5,634 nt of DNA from Deltaproteobacteria bacterium (GTDB lineage Bacteria > Desulfobacterota > Syntrophia > Syntrophales > Smithellaceae): positions 1 through 5,634 of the forward strand of contig JAGFXG010000100.1 of assembly GCA_017860985.1 (NCBI GenBank), written 5' to 3'. The notes beneath the pieces were generated by a model. The model ran no database searches. It had not been told where the DNA came from and saw nothing but the letters and a program-made list of their open reading frames with translations. Below are positions 1 to 5,599 of the stretch, one piece after another (the first letter of the stretch is position 1; each line of letters starts with the position of its first letter). The position numbers and the translations under genes were made by a program.

Positions 1-2
1 CG

Positions 3-197
3 AGATTTGGCGTCACCGTGTCGCAAAAAGCCGCCGCGTCGGCTGTGCCGGTGATCGGTGCGGCAGGTGGAGCGCTCATCAACTCCATTTTCATGGACCA
101 TTTCCAGAACATGGCAAGAGGTCATTTTATTATGAGGAACCTCGAAAAAAAATACGGATCTGATGAAGTTTCACGATTATACCATCATGCTTCCTGA
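3..197 (+). CDS. EcsC family protein, C-terminal end (5' end outside window)
   Basis: The frame beginning at base 3 encodes 64 residues up to the TGA at 195-197; the start of the gene lies left of the window. The visible part begins RFGVTVSQKAAASAVPVIGA, continues through a Gly/Ala-rich segment (GAAGGALIN) and then DHFQNMARGHF, and ends in a charged tail with LEKKYG. This run is characteristic of the C-terminus of the EcsC family, named after the third gene of the Bacillus ecsABC locus. The family's biochemical role is not established. The Ala/Gly-rich stretch ahead of DHFQ looks like a hydrophobic, possibly membrane-associated helix. The SulP permease gene starts 38 bp downstream on the same strand, so co-transcription is plausible. 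The family call rests on motif recall without an alignment; only the last part of the protein can be judged. Confidence 0.72.
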   Translation, partial: RFGVTVSQKAAASAVPVIGAAGGALINSIFMDHFQNMARGHFIMRNLEKKYGSDEVSRLYHHAS

Positions 198-208
198 CAG
201 GACCTGTC
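196..208. repeat. Short perfect inverted repeat in the EcsC-SulP gap
   Basis: GACAGG (196-201) and CCTGTC (203-208) are exact inverted copies separated by one base. The dyad overlaps the EcsC stop codon and sits about 28 bp before the permease start. No T-tract follows, so it is not an intrinsic terminator. It could be a small operator or a chance palindrome. Confidence 0.3.
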
Positions 209-223
209 TGACCAGTTGTCTCC

Positions 224-228
224 GGAGG
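224..228 (+). promoter_or_regulatory. Ribosome binding site fixing a TTG start for the SulP gene
   Basis: GGAGG at 224-228 lies 7 bases before the TTG at 236-238. No in-frame ATG or GTG between the SD and the conserved N-terminal region gives a better start. The TTG therefore appears to be the real initiation codon. Confidence 0.65.
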
Positions 229-235
229 TGCATTT

Positions 236-817
236 TTGGCGTCACCACAAACACCATTCGTTAATCCCTTTGTCCGACGGAAACGCCCGCACGGCATCAA
301 TCGTCTTTTTCCCATCCTCGCAACGCTGCGTGACTACAAACGCGCCTGGCTGCTAAACGACGTTGCCGCCGGGCTGGTCCTGACGGCAGTCCTCGTTCCT
401 GTCGGCATGGGGTATGCCGCGGCGTCCGGCCTGCCCGCCATTTACGGCCTTTACGCCACCATTATTCCACTGATCGTGTATGGCGTTTTTGGACCGAGCC
501 GCATTCTGGTGCTAGGGCCGGACTCCGCGCTTGCCGGACTCATCGCCGCAGCGATTGTGCCTCTGGCTGCGGGCAGCGCGGATAAAGCGGTGGCCCTTGC
601 CGGGATGCTCGCCGTTTTGACGGGGGCACTGTGCATTGCCGCGGGCCTGGCGAGGTTTGGCTTTATTACCGATCTCCTCTCAAAACCAATTCGCATGGGT
701 TATCTGAACGGAATCGCGCTTACCGTGCTGATCGGCCAATTGCCGAAAGTTCTCGGCTTCACCGTAAGCGGCAACAGCTTTTTAACGGAAACAGGTAACC
801 TTGTGCGGGAATCTTGA
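236..817 (+). CDS. SulP family anion permease, N-terminal part (frameshifted gene)
   Basis: This frame encodes the first 193 residues of a SulP-type inorganic anion transporter (sulfate/bicarbonate/carboxylate class, inner membrane). After a short basic N-terminus come the first membrane helices: about 42-60 with GLVLTAVLVPVGMGYA, then SGLPAIYGLYA at 64-74. Residues 68-89 match the SulP signature closely (YGLYAT, then Y and GPSR); the one departure is Pro in place of the usual small residue before Ser-Arg, as in many bacterial members. LVLGPDSALAGL (91-102) and PIRMGYLNG (151-159) are also typical. The reading frame runs into TGA at 815-817 just after LTETGNLV, where the family continues, and the missing remainder lies in the next frame. 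Bacterial SulP proteins are usually about 550-600 residues; the two parts joined give about 586. The start is TTG with a good SD. Substrate cannot be told from sequence. Confidence 0.8.
   Translation: MASPQTPFVNPFVRRKRPHGINRLFPILATLRDYKRAWLLNDVAAGLVLTAVLVPVGMGYAAASGLPAIYGLYATIIPLIVYGVFGPSRILVLGPDSALAGLIAAAIVPLAAGSADKAVALAGMLAVLTGALCIAAGLARFGFITDLLSKPIRMGYLNGIALTVLIGQLPKVLGFTVSGNSFLTETGNLVRES
799..817 (+). other. Frameshift site in the SulP gene
   Basis: Upstream frame reads L-V-R then E-S-stop (TGA 815-817). The downstream frame is open from 799 (stop TAA at 796-798) and reads G-I-L-N-G-Q-I from 808. The two frames join smoothly as LVR-GILNGQI if one G is restored in the GGG at 807-809, matching the spacing expected in SulP proteins. 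A lost base in the G run, real or a sequencing error, is the simplest explanation. The site is not a classical slippery heptamer. Confidence 0.7.
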
Positions 818-1995
818 ACGGACAGATCAACTGGATAGCTTTTGCCATCGGTTTTTCCTGCCTGATCATTATTCTCGGATTCAGGCATTGGGCACCCAGG
901 ATTCCGGGTGTGCTGATCGCTGTGGCAGGTGCGACCATCATCGTTTCTTTTTTTGATCCATCTATTCGGGAAACAATCAGCCTGATCGGACCATTACCGC
1001 AGGGATTGCCTCAGCTTCAAATTCCGGCCGTTTCCATGGCTGAATTGAGTGATTTGTCTATGGCTGCCATTGCGATTGCGCTGGTGTCTTTTGCCGACAT
1101 GAGCACGCTGTCACGCACGTTTGCTCTTCGCGCCGGCAGGGAAGTTGACAGCAATCAGGAAATCATTGCTCTCGGCGCCGCAAACATTGTCACGGGTTTC
1201 TTTCAGGGGTTTCCCGTAAGCAGCAGCGCGTCAAGGACGCCGGTTGCCGAATCAGCCGGTGCAAAAACGCAAATCACCGGCTTAGTCGGCGCGGCATGCA
1301 TCGCTCTTTTGCTGATATTCGCACCAAAACTGCTGCAGACCTTGCCCCATGCGGCCCTGGGTGCCATTGTCATTTGCGCCTGTATAAGTCTTGTTGAAAT
1401 TCGCGGCGTCCTGCGCCTTTTCAAGCTGCGGCGTGACGAATTTGTCTTATCGGTCGCATGTTTTCTCGGCGTGGTTTTGCTGGGAGTCATCCAGGGCATC
1501 TTCATTGCCATCGGCCTGGCGCTCGCCGCTTTTATCTGGCGCGCGTGGCGTCCTTATGATGCTGTGCTCGGCCATGTGGAAGGTCTGAAGAGCTATCACG
1601 ATGTATCCCGTTATCCGGAGGCGAAACGCATACCGGGTCTGGTGCTCTTTCGCTGGGACGCGCCACTGTTTTTCGCCAACGCGGAAACATTCCGCGATCA
1701 GGTTCTTCGTGCGGTGGCATATGCCCCGACCCCGACCAAATGGGTTGTCATTACTGCTGAACCGATAACGGATGTGGATGTTACGGCGGCTGACGTTCTT
1801 GCCGACCTCGATGAAACGCTGCACCAGGCCGGCATGGATCTGTGTTTTGCGGAAATGAAAGATCCTGTAAAAGACAGGCTGAAGTGCTATGGGCTCTTTA
1901 ACAGACTGGGCAACGAAAATTTCTTCCCCACCATCGAGCAGGCTGTTGAGTGTTACACCACCCTGCACAAAACCGGCGAAGGCAGATCTGAATGA
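814..1995 (+). CDS. SulP family anion permease, C-terminal membrane region and STAS domain (frameshifted gene)
   Basis: This frame (393 residues counted from a TTG at 814) carries the rest of the permease. Residues 7-46 form helices with the typical WAPRIPGVLIAV segment. The conserved core follows: VSFADMSTLSRTFA (91-104), GAANIVTGFFQGFPVSSSAS (121-140) and the adjoining SRTPVAESAGAKT, which in SulP proteins lies near the substrate site. Further helices run to about 245 (IAIGLALAAFIWRAWRP). Residues about 272-385 are a cytoplasmic STAS domain, with the strand IPGLVLFRWDAPLFFANA and the central loop ITDVDVTAADVLADL. No convincing ribosome binding site precedes 814, so this part is unlikely to start on its own; it belongs to the gene beginning at 236. 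It ends 57 bp before the end of the convergent foldase-like gene. If the frameshift is real, the transporter is a pseudogene. Confidence 0.8.
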   Translation: MNGQINWIAFAIGFSCLIIILGFRHWAPRIPGVLIAVAGATIIVSFFDPSIRETISLIGPLPQGLPQLQIPAVSMAELSDLSMAAIAIALVSFADMSTLSRTFALRAGREVDSNQEIIALGAANIVTGFFQGFPVSSSASRTPVAESAGAKTQITGLVGAACIALLLIFAPKLLQTLPHAALGAIVICACISLVEIRGVLRLFKLRRDEFVLSVACFLGVVLLGVIQGIFIAIGLALAAFIWRAWRPYDAVLGHVEGLKSYHDVSRYPEAKRIPGLVLFRWDAPLFFANAETFRDQVLRAVAYAPTPTKWVVITAEPITDVDVTAADVLADLDETLHQAGMDLCFAEMKDPVKDRLKCYGLFNRLGNENFFPTIEQAVECYTTLHKTGEGRSE

Positions 1996-2052
1996 CGTCC
2001 AATGGCCACGAAAAAATACGAATTCCTGATTGCGACGGGGATCATGCGGCAG

Positions 2053-3084
2053 CTAGTTCCTGCCCCAGATGTGTGGTCTTTTAAAGCGGTAAAAACCGTC
2101 CTTTTCCTCGAGGGCAATGGTGTTCGCCTCATCACCAAAATGTTCTTTCCGAAGATCATTCAGTTTGTTTTCCTGCTCCTGGCCCTCATACTGTTTTAAA
2201 ACGGCTTCTCGTTTTTCCATATACTGCAGACCGGTATCCCAGCGGCTTGCATTGTCCGCGTCCCGCCTGGCCATGGACTCCACCTGCCGCTCTGTCATTC
2301 CCATTTCGGCCCTGAGCCTGTTTATCTCCTGCTGGCGCTGGGCCGGGCTTAGATTGTTCAGTTCTTCCTGGACAGAATCAAGGCTGAAAAAAACTTTTGA
2401 AAGAAGGCCTCCCTGGTTCAGGATAAACTCCTCTGCCGTTCCACTGTATGTTTCCTTTAGCACACGCTTGTATTCACCAAGCTTTGCGCCAAGAGACATG
2501 TCCCGTGATTTGTTCAGCTCGGCAAGAGTATCCTGCATCTTTGCCTTTCTCTCTTCCGTAGCCAGAAGCTCTCCCGACCAGATTTTCTCCGCGTCTTCGC
2601 CGAAAAGCTCCTTTCTTTTTTTCCACATGGCAGCAAGCCTTTCGCTTGCGGTCATTTTCATGAGCTGGTCCCTGTTGTCCGAAAGCCATCGGTTATAAAG
2701 ATCGAGCTTTTCCATGGTTTTCATGATCTCGTCGGCATATTGAGGAAAGGCCCGTTTGAGAATATTGTAAAAGTAGTCTTTCCCTTTCTCCGGACGGAGC
2801 CCCATGACGAAATCTCTGATGGAGATGATTTCCGCCTGGGTGCTCTTTTTTCCAATGGTACTTCCGTAGTACTTTTTCAACTCGCTGACAATCCTGTCGC
2901 TGAACGGATCATTATCAGGAATTGCCCCGGAGGGGGAGGATACGGCGGAATCGCGGACCATTGAAGGACCGGATTGGATGGATGAACCGGCCGGATCATT
3001 TTCTTTTGGATAAAAAACAAAAATGGCTGCAGCGAGGGCAAATATGACTAAAGCTGCCCCTGTGATTATTATTTTTTTACTCAT
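2053..3084 (-). CDS. Lipase chaperone (foldase)-like membrane-anchored protein
   Basis: The 343-residue product starts with a short basic tip and one hydrophobic helix (about 4-25, with Lys just after), followed by a Pro/Ser/Gly-rich linker to about 60. The remainder is hydrophilic, charged and predicted helical. This is the layout of Lif (LipH/LipB) foldases: inner-membrane anchor, flexible linker, then helical minidomains that wrap a secreted lipase in the periplasm and help it fold. Lif proteins are about 340 residues, the same size. Similar patches are RKELFGEDAEKIWSGE (157-172), LSPAQRQQEINRLRAEMG (245-262) and the C-terminal LNDLRKEHFGDEA (308-320), which recalls the L..E.F...E ending of Lif. 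The Lif hallmark RxxFDYFLSxxGE is not recognisable; RDFVMGL (90-96) and DYFYNILKRAFP (103-114) occupy that region. The start ATG has GAGGGAG just upstream. It lies downstream of an SGNH hydrolase gene, its likely client. It could instead be an unrelated helical periplasmic protein. Confidence 0.6.
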   Translation of the reverse strand: MSKKIIITGAALVIFALAAAIFVFYPKENDPAGSSIQSGPSMVRDSAVSSPSGAIPDNDPFSDRIVSELKKYYGSTIGKKSTQAEIISIRDFVMGLRPEKGKDYFYNILKRAFPQYADEIMKTMEKLDLYNRWLSDNRDQLMKMTASERLAAMWKKRKELFGEDAEKIWSGELLATEERKAKMQDTLAELNKSRDMSLGAKLGEYKRVLKETYSGTAEEFILNQGGLLSKVFFSLDSVQEELNNLSPAQRQQEINRLRAEMGMTERQVESMARRDADNASRWDTGLQYMEKREAVLKQYEGQEQENKLNDLRKEHFGDEANTIALEEKDGFYRFKRPHIWGRN

Positions 3085-3085
3085 G

Positions 3086-3092
3086 CTCCCTC
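3086..3092 (-). promoter_or_regulatory. Ribosome binding site of the foldase-like gene
   Basis: On the minus strand, GAGGGAG ends one base before the ATG at 3084-3082; the GAGG core (3092-3089) leaves 4 bases, a short but usable spacing. It supports the Met that precedes the lysine-rich anchor sequence. Confidence 0.5.
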
Positions 3093-3148
3093 TTCACGCT
3101 CCCTGGAATAGTTGTCTGTCAGAGTGTTCGTCTCCGCGATTGAATACA

Positions 3149-3157
3149 ATCATATCA
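3149..3157 (-). promoter_or_regulatory. Possible extended -10 promoter ahead of the foldase-like gene
   Basis: The minus strand reads TGATATGAT, a TGnTATAAT-type extended -10 with one mismatch. The hexamer 17 bases upstream is TTTTCC, a poor -35, as extended -10 promoters tolerate. The expected start site is near 3142, leaving a leader of about 57 bases to the ATG. It would allow the foldase-like gene to be expressed apart from the hydrolase. Confidence 0.3.
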
Positions 3158-3213
3158 CACGATATTCGTCAGGAAAACAAGTTATGTCCATGGACTTCCG
3201 GAGGTAGAATGGA

Positions 3214-3254
3214 GAGGGGTCACGGAGGCCCGTTTCCGGCCCCCGTGACCTCTT
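3214..3254 (-). terminator. Strong hairpin just after the SGNH hydrolase gene (possible terminator or processing stem)
   Basis: GGTCACGGAGGCC (3218-3230) and GGCCCCCGTGACC (3238-3250) form a 13-bp stem with a single mismatch and a 7-base loop; up to four outer positions (two pairs plus two G-T contacts) may extend it. It begins 10 bases after the hydrolase stop codon. The minus-strand sequence after the stem (CCTCTCCATTCTACC) lacks a run of T, so classical intrinsic termination is doubtful. An intercistronic RNA-stabilising stem or an attenuator that lowers expression of the downstream gene is equally possible. Confidence 0.5.
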
Positions 3255-3259
3255 GCTGG

Positions 3260-3985
3260 TTAGAGTTTTGGCTGCAGTTTTGCCCAAATCAGAGTTGCAC
3301 ACTTTTTAGAACCTGAATCACTGGGGTGGATGCCATCAATAATAATATCGGAATTGACGATGACCGGCCGTGGATCGATGAATACCCGGTAATTGGGTAC
3401 AGCCGTCGCGTTCTGGATCGCCTGGGCTAGCTTCGTATCGCCATAAGCTACCGCCGGAAGCAATTTTGTGCTCCCGAAAATGCCGTTTTTAATATTATAG
3501 TATCCCAGGAAAATAATGTTGTCGACTCCATCCCTGCCCATCCTGTTGAGGAGGTCCACCATATCCACGTATACATCGTTGATAAGGTTCTTACAGGTTG
3601 TTGAAAGCCCCGATTCCCACCAATCCACCTTGCAGTTGTAAGGATCAAACGCCACTGCCGGGATCAGGATGTCGTTGCCACCGCCATCCATGAAGATGGT
3701 GTTGATGTTTGCGTTGTCGGCCCTGGCGTCGTCATACTGGTCGGAGACATGGCTGACAAAGGATCCCGACAGCGCATAGCGACGAAAAGTCTTACCGGAC
3801 CAGCTGTGCAGATAGTCCTGAATCTTTCCGGAAAGAGCGTAAATGGAATCCCCCAGATTCACGACGTCATTGCGGGACGCATTGGTAATGATCGGAACGC
3901 TTATGAGTGAACAACCCGTTGCGATGATTAATGCCGCAACAATAATGAGACGCTGGATATACTTCCCTGATTTTGTACCCTTCAT
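3260..3985 (-). CDS. SGNH/GDSL-type hydrolase, predicted lipoprotein
   Basis: The 241-residue protein has a lipoprotein-type signal: basic start (MKGTKSGKYIQR), hydrophobic core, then ATGC with the lipidation Cys at 25 and Ser at +2, which would favour outer-membrane sorting. The SGNH blocks are all present in order: block I NLGDSIYAL (Ser47 nucleophile), block II Gly74 in ALSGS, block III GGGND (Gly102, Asn104 for the oxyanion hole) and block V DGIHPSDSG (Asp217, His220). Enzymes of this fold hydrolyse esters of lipids, glycans or other compounds; the substrate here is unknown. Cys118 and Cys131 could form a disulfide, fitting an envelope location. At 241 residues it is compact, with no extra domain or autotransporter barrel. 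I chose ATG 3985 over an upstream in-frame ATG at 4111 because GGGGAGG sits 7 bases before it and the signal peptide starts there. A foldase-like gene follows downstream. Confidence 0.85.
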   Translation of the reverse strand: MKGTKSGKYIQRLIIVAALIIATGCSLISVPIITNASRNDVVNLGDSIYALSGKIQDYLHSWSGKTFRRYALSGSFVSHVSDQYDDARADNANINTIFMDGGGNDILIPAVAFDPYNCKVDWWESGLSTTCKNLINDVYVDMVDLLNRMGRDGVDNIIFLGYYNIKNGIFGSTKLLPAVAYGDTKLAQAIQNATAVPNYRVFIDPRPVIVNSDIIIDGIHPSDSGSKKCATLIWAKLQPKL

Positions 3986-3992
3986 GCATTTA

Positions 3993-3999
3993 CCTCCCC
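3993..3999 (-). promoter_or_regulatory. Ribosome binding site deciding the SGNH hydrolase start
   Basis: The minus strand reads GGGGAGG with 7 bases to ATG 3985-3983. This decides against the in-frame ATG 42 codons further upstream, whose extra residues would bury the signal peptide inside the protein. Confidence 0.75.
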
Positions 4000-4178
4000 T
4001 TTGTTTTCTGACGAAGATCGGATTAAACCCTTGCCTGATAACTTTTAAATACAAACCCTGTTCGGACCCTTTTATATAAAAAGGGGTAAATAACAAATAA
4101 AGTCGGCACAAATCATTTCTCGTAACTTGCAGGTAATTAAACAGAAAAAAGCTGGCATGTAAATACTACTAAAGTTGT

Positions 4179-4219
4179 ATTATAAAGGGCATTATAAAAA
4201 ACATGTGTTATCTAATGAA
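4179..4219 (-). promoter_or_regulatory. Candidate sigma-70 promoter region for the hydrolase unit
   Basis: On the minus strand an exact TATAAT lies at 4196-4191, 17 bases after TTCATT at 4219-4214, a -35 matching about half of TTGACA. A second TATAAT occurs at 4184-4179, so ATTATAAA is repeated on the plus strand 12 bp apart. Transcription from here would give a leader of roughly 200 bases before the hydrolase ATG. In such AT-rich DNA chance matches are likely. Confidence 0.3.
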
Positions 4220-4341
4220 TATTCTTATGATTAATCAATAATAACAATACCATGATGATAAACCCACCGGATCAGTCGCCTCCACAGTCGACACATACAA
4301 CACATGGTTAAATAAATTTTTTTCTCAATCCTAAATTTTAA

Positions 4342-4371
4342 CGGACTTGGTCCGATGTTTGAGATTCAAAC
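4342..4371. repeat. Two adjacent inverted repeats, possible operators
   Basis: CGGAC-TTG-GTCCG (4342-4354) is followed after two bases by GTTTGA-GAT-TCAAAC (4357-4371). Both are perfect dyads with three-base spacers and their centres are 16 bp apart. Neither is followed by a T-run. They could bind dimeric regulators controlling the Dus gene or the divergent hydrolase unit; no regulator family can be named from the sequence. Confidence 0.4.
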
Positions 4372-4516
4372 GACAATATGTTAGCGGTGGTCAGAAGGAA
4401 ACGGTTTGCTGTGGAACAACGCCTCTGATCGTGCACATGGATTCGGATGAACCCTTCCCGGCAAAAGACTGAAAAAAAATAACAGCAACGATGATTGCTT
4501 CCGTCACAGGTTTAAA

Positions 4517-5464
4517 ATGATTCCATTAATATGCCTTGCACCGCTCCAGGGAATAACGGACAGGATATACCGCAACCTGTTTTCTTTTTATTTCAAGGGT
4601 GTTGATTCTGCAGTTGCACCTTTTATCTCCCCGTCGAAGAAAATGAAACCGGATAATCCTCAGCTTCTTGAATTGGATCCCGATCGAAACACGGGCATCC
4701 CTGTGATACCGCAGATTATGACATCCAATCCGGATGATTTCACTGCACTGGCTAATGTTCTGTATGACATGGGATATGGCACGGTAAACTGGAACATAGG
4801 CTGTCCGTTCCGCATGGTGGTGAAAAAAGGCAGAGGGGCGGGCATGCTCTGTTATCCGGACAGGATCGAATCTTTTCTGGGAAAAACGATGCCTGTTTTA
4901 AAGCCGAAATTATCGATCAAGCTCCGTACAGGATTAAAACATTCCGACGAGGCACTGCACCTCATTCCCCTGTTCAACCGGTTTGATCTTGATGAGCTGA
5001 TCATCCATCCGAGGACGGCCGTGCAAATGTATGAAGGCGACGTTGACCTGGACATGTTTGAGCGTTGCCTGAATCTCTCGGAACACGGGGTTGTCTATAA
5101 CGGCGACATTTATTCCATTGACGACTTCAACGCGCTTGCCGGGCGGTTTCCTCAGGTCAAAAGCTGGATGATCGGCAGGGGTCTGATCGGAAACCCTTTT
5201 CTTGCAGAAAATATCAAATTCAACACCGAAAAGACACGTAATGAAAAAATCAAAATCATCAGGGATTTTCATGACGATTTATTCGATGAATATTCAAAGA
5301 TTCTTTCAGGCCCTGCGCACATTACAAATAAAATGAAAGAAATCTGGGCCTACATGGCCGGTTTTTTTGCAAATGCTGAAAAAATAAGGAAGAAAATCAA
5401 CAAAACCCATCACCGTGATACGTATATCGATGTTGTCAACAAGATTTTTGATGAGCTTGTTTAA
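4517..5464 (+). CDS. tRNA-dihydrouridine synthase family protein
   Basis: The 315-residue product belongs to the Dus family of flavin enzymes, which reduce specific uridines in tRNA to dihydrouridine using FMN and NAD(P)H in the cytoplasm. The N-terminal TIM-barrel shows APLQGITD (8-15) for flavin binding, NWNIGCPF (91-98) with the catalytic Cys96, GRGAGML (105-111), SIKLRTG (133-139) with the conserved Lys135, IIHPRTA (162-168), YNGDI (194-198) and the phosphate-binding MIGRGLIGNP (218-227). The rest is a helical tRNA-recognition domain ending at 315, the usual family length. All key residues are present, so it should be active. Which uridine it modifies cannot be told; it does not clearly belong to DusA, DusB or DusC from what is visible. 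The ATG is preceded by a weak CAGG (4507-4510). It appears monocistronic, with long gaps on both sides. Confidence 0.9.
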   Translation: MIPLICLAPLQGITDRIYRNLFSFYFKGVDSAVAPFISPSKKMKPDNPQLLELDPDRNTGIPVIPQIMTSNPDDFTALANVLYDMGYGTVNWNIGCPFRMVVKKGRGAGMLCYPDRIESFLGKTMPVLKPKLSIKLRTGLKHSDEALHLIPLFNRFDLDELIIHPRTAVQMYEGDVDLDMFERCLNLSEHGVVYNGDIYSIDDFNALAGRFPQVKSWMIGRGLIGNPFLAENIKFNTEKTRNEKIKIIRDFHDDLFDEYSKILSGPAHITNKMKEIWAYMAGFFANAEKIRKKINKTHHRDTYIDVVNKIFDELV

Positions 5465-5516
5465 AGAACCGGGAACGTGTGCCGGCAATCTTCCTGTTCA
5501 TGCATTGAATATCCTG

Positions 5517-5545
5517 TTGACATATCATTGCAATATTCATATTCT
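5517..5545 (+). promoter_or_regulatory. Sigma-70-type promoter for the gene at 5600
   Basis: A consensus -35 TTGACA (5517-5522) is followed after 17 bases by TATTCT (5540-5545), which matches four of six -10 positions. The expected start site near 5552 leaves about 48 bases of leader to the ATG at 5600. It lies in the 135-bp gap after the Dus gene, indicating that the next gene is transcribed separately. Confidence 0.5.
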
Positions 5546-5587
5546 TCGCCATCAAAAGAAATCCGTTAATCAATTTTCAAGTTATTT

Positions 5588-5595
5588 GGAGGAGG
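5588..5595 (+). promoter_or_regulatory. Strong ribosome binding site of the gene at 5600
   Basis: GGAGGAGG contains two overlapping SD cores; the first GGAGG (5588-5592) lies 7 bases before the ATG at 5600-5602. Such a strong site suggests efficient translation of the gene that begins here. Confidence 0.75.
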
Positions 5596-5599
5596 CGTT

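Larger units (their letters stand above)
3986..4516. other. 531-bp AT-rich divergent intergenic region
   Basis: This region separates the minus-strand hydrolase unit from the plus-strand Dus gene. The portion from about 4081 to 4340 is strongly AT-rich; 4380-4440 is more balanced. No gene of convincing length, tRNA or known repeat family was found. It contains duplicated ATTATAAA boxes, two back-to-back inverted repeats, and the ribosome binding site of the hydrolase. An open stretch at 4335-4472 (+) has no good start or SD and is not called. Long leaders on one or both sides are possible. Confidence 0.6.

Noticed and set aside
1447..1968. A 173-codon open frame on the minus strand
   Set aside because: It is antisense to the SulP STAS region, whose plus-strand translation matches a known family throughout.
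2087..2107. Mini-hairpin CGGT-AAAA-ACCG followed by TTTT, considered as a SulP terminator
   Set aside because: The stem is only 4 bp and lies inside the coding region of the convergent gene, so it is too weak to call.
2002..2199. Small plus-strand frame starting MATKKYEFL just after the SulP stop
   Set aside because: It runs mostly antisense into the foldase-like gene, lacks a good ribosome binding site and resembles no known protein.
2117..2698. A 193-codon open frame on the plus strand
   Set aside because: It is fully antisense to the foldase-like gene, is rich in Ser/Arg/Phe as expected from the complement of a Lys/Glu-rich coding sequence, and has no recognisable domain or SD.
3986..4111. 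Possible 42-residue N-terminal extension of the SGNH hydrolase from ATG 4111
   Set aside because: The signal peptide and lipobox start at the internal Met, which has a strong SD; the extension would place the signal inside the protein.
4335..4472. Open stretch of about 45 codons on the plus strand ending in MDSDEPFPAKD
   Set aside because: There is no SD-preceded ATG/GTG start of useful length, no recognisable similarity, and its length is within chance for this region.
5465..5490. CCGG...CCGG pairing after the Dus stop codon, considered as a terminator
   Set aside because: The stem is 4 bp with a long loop and no T-run.
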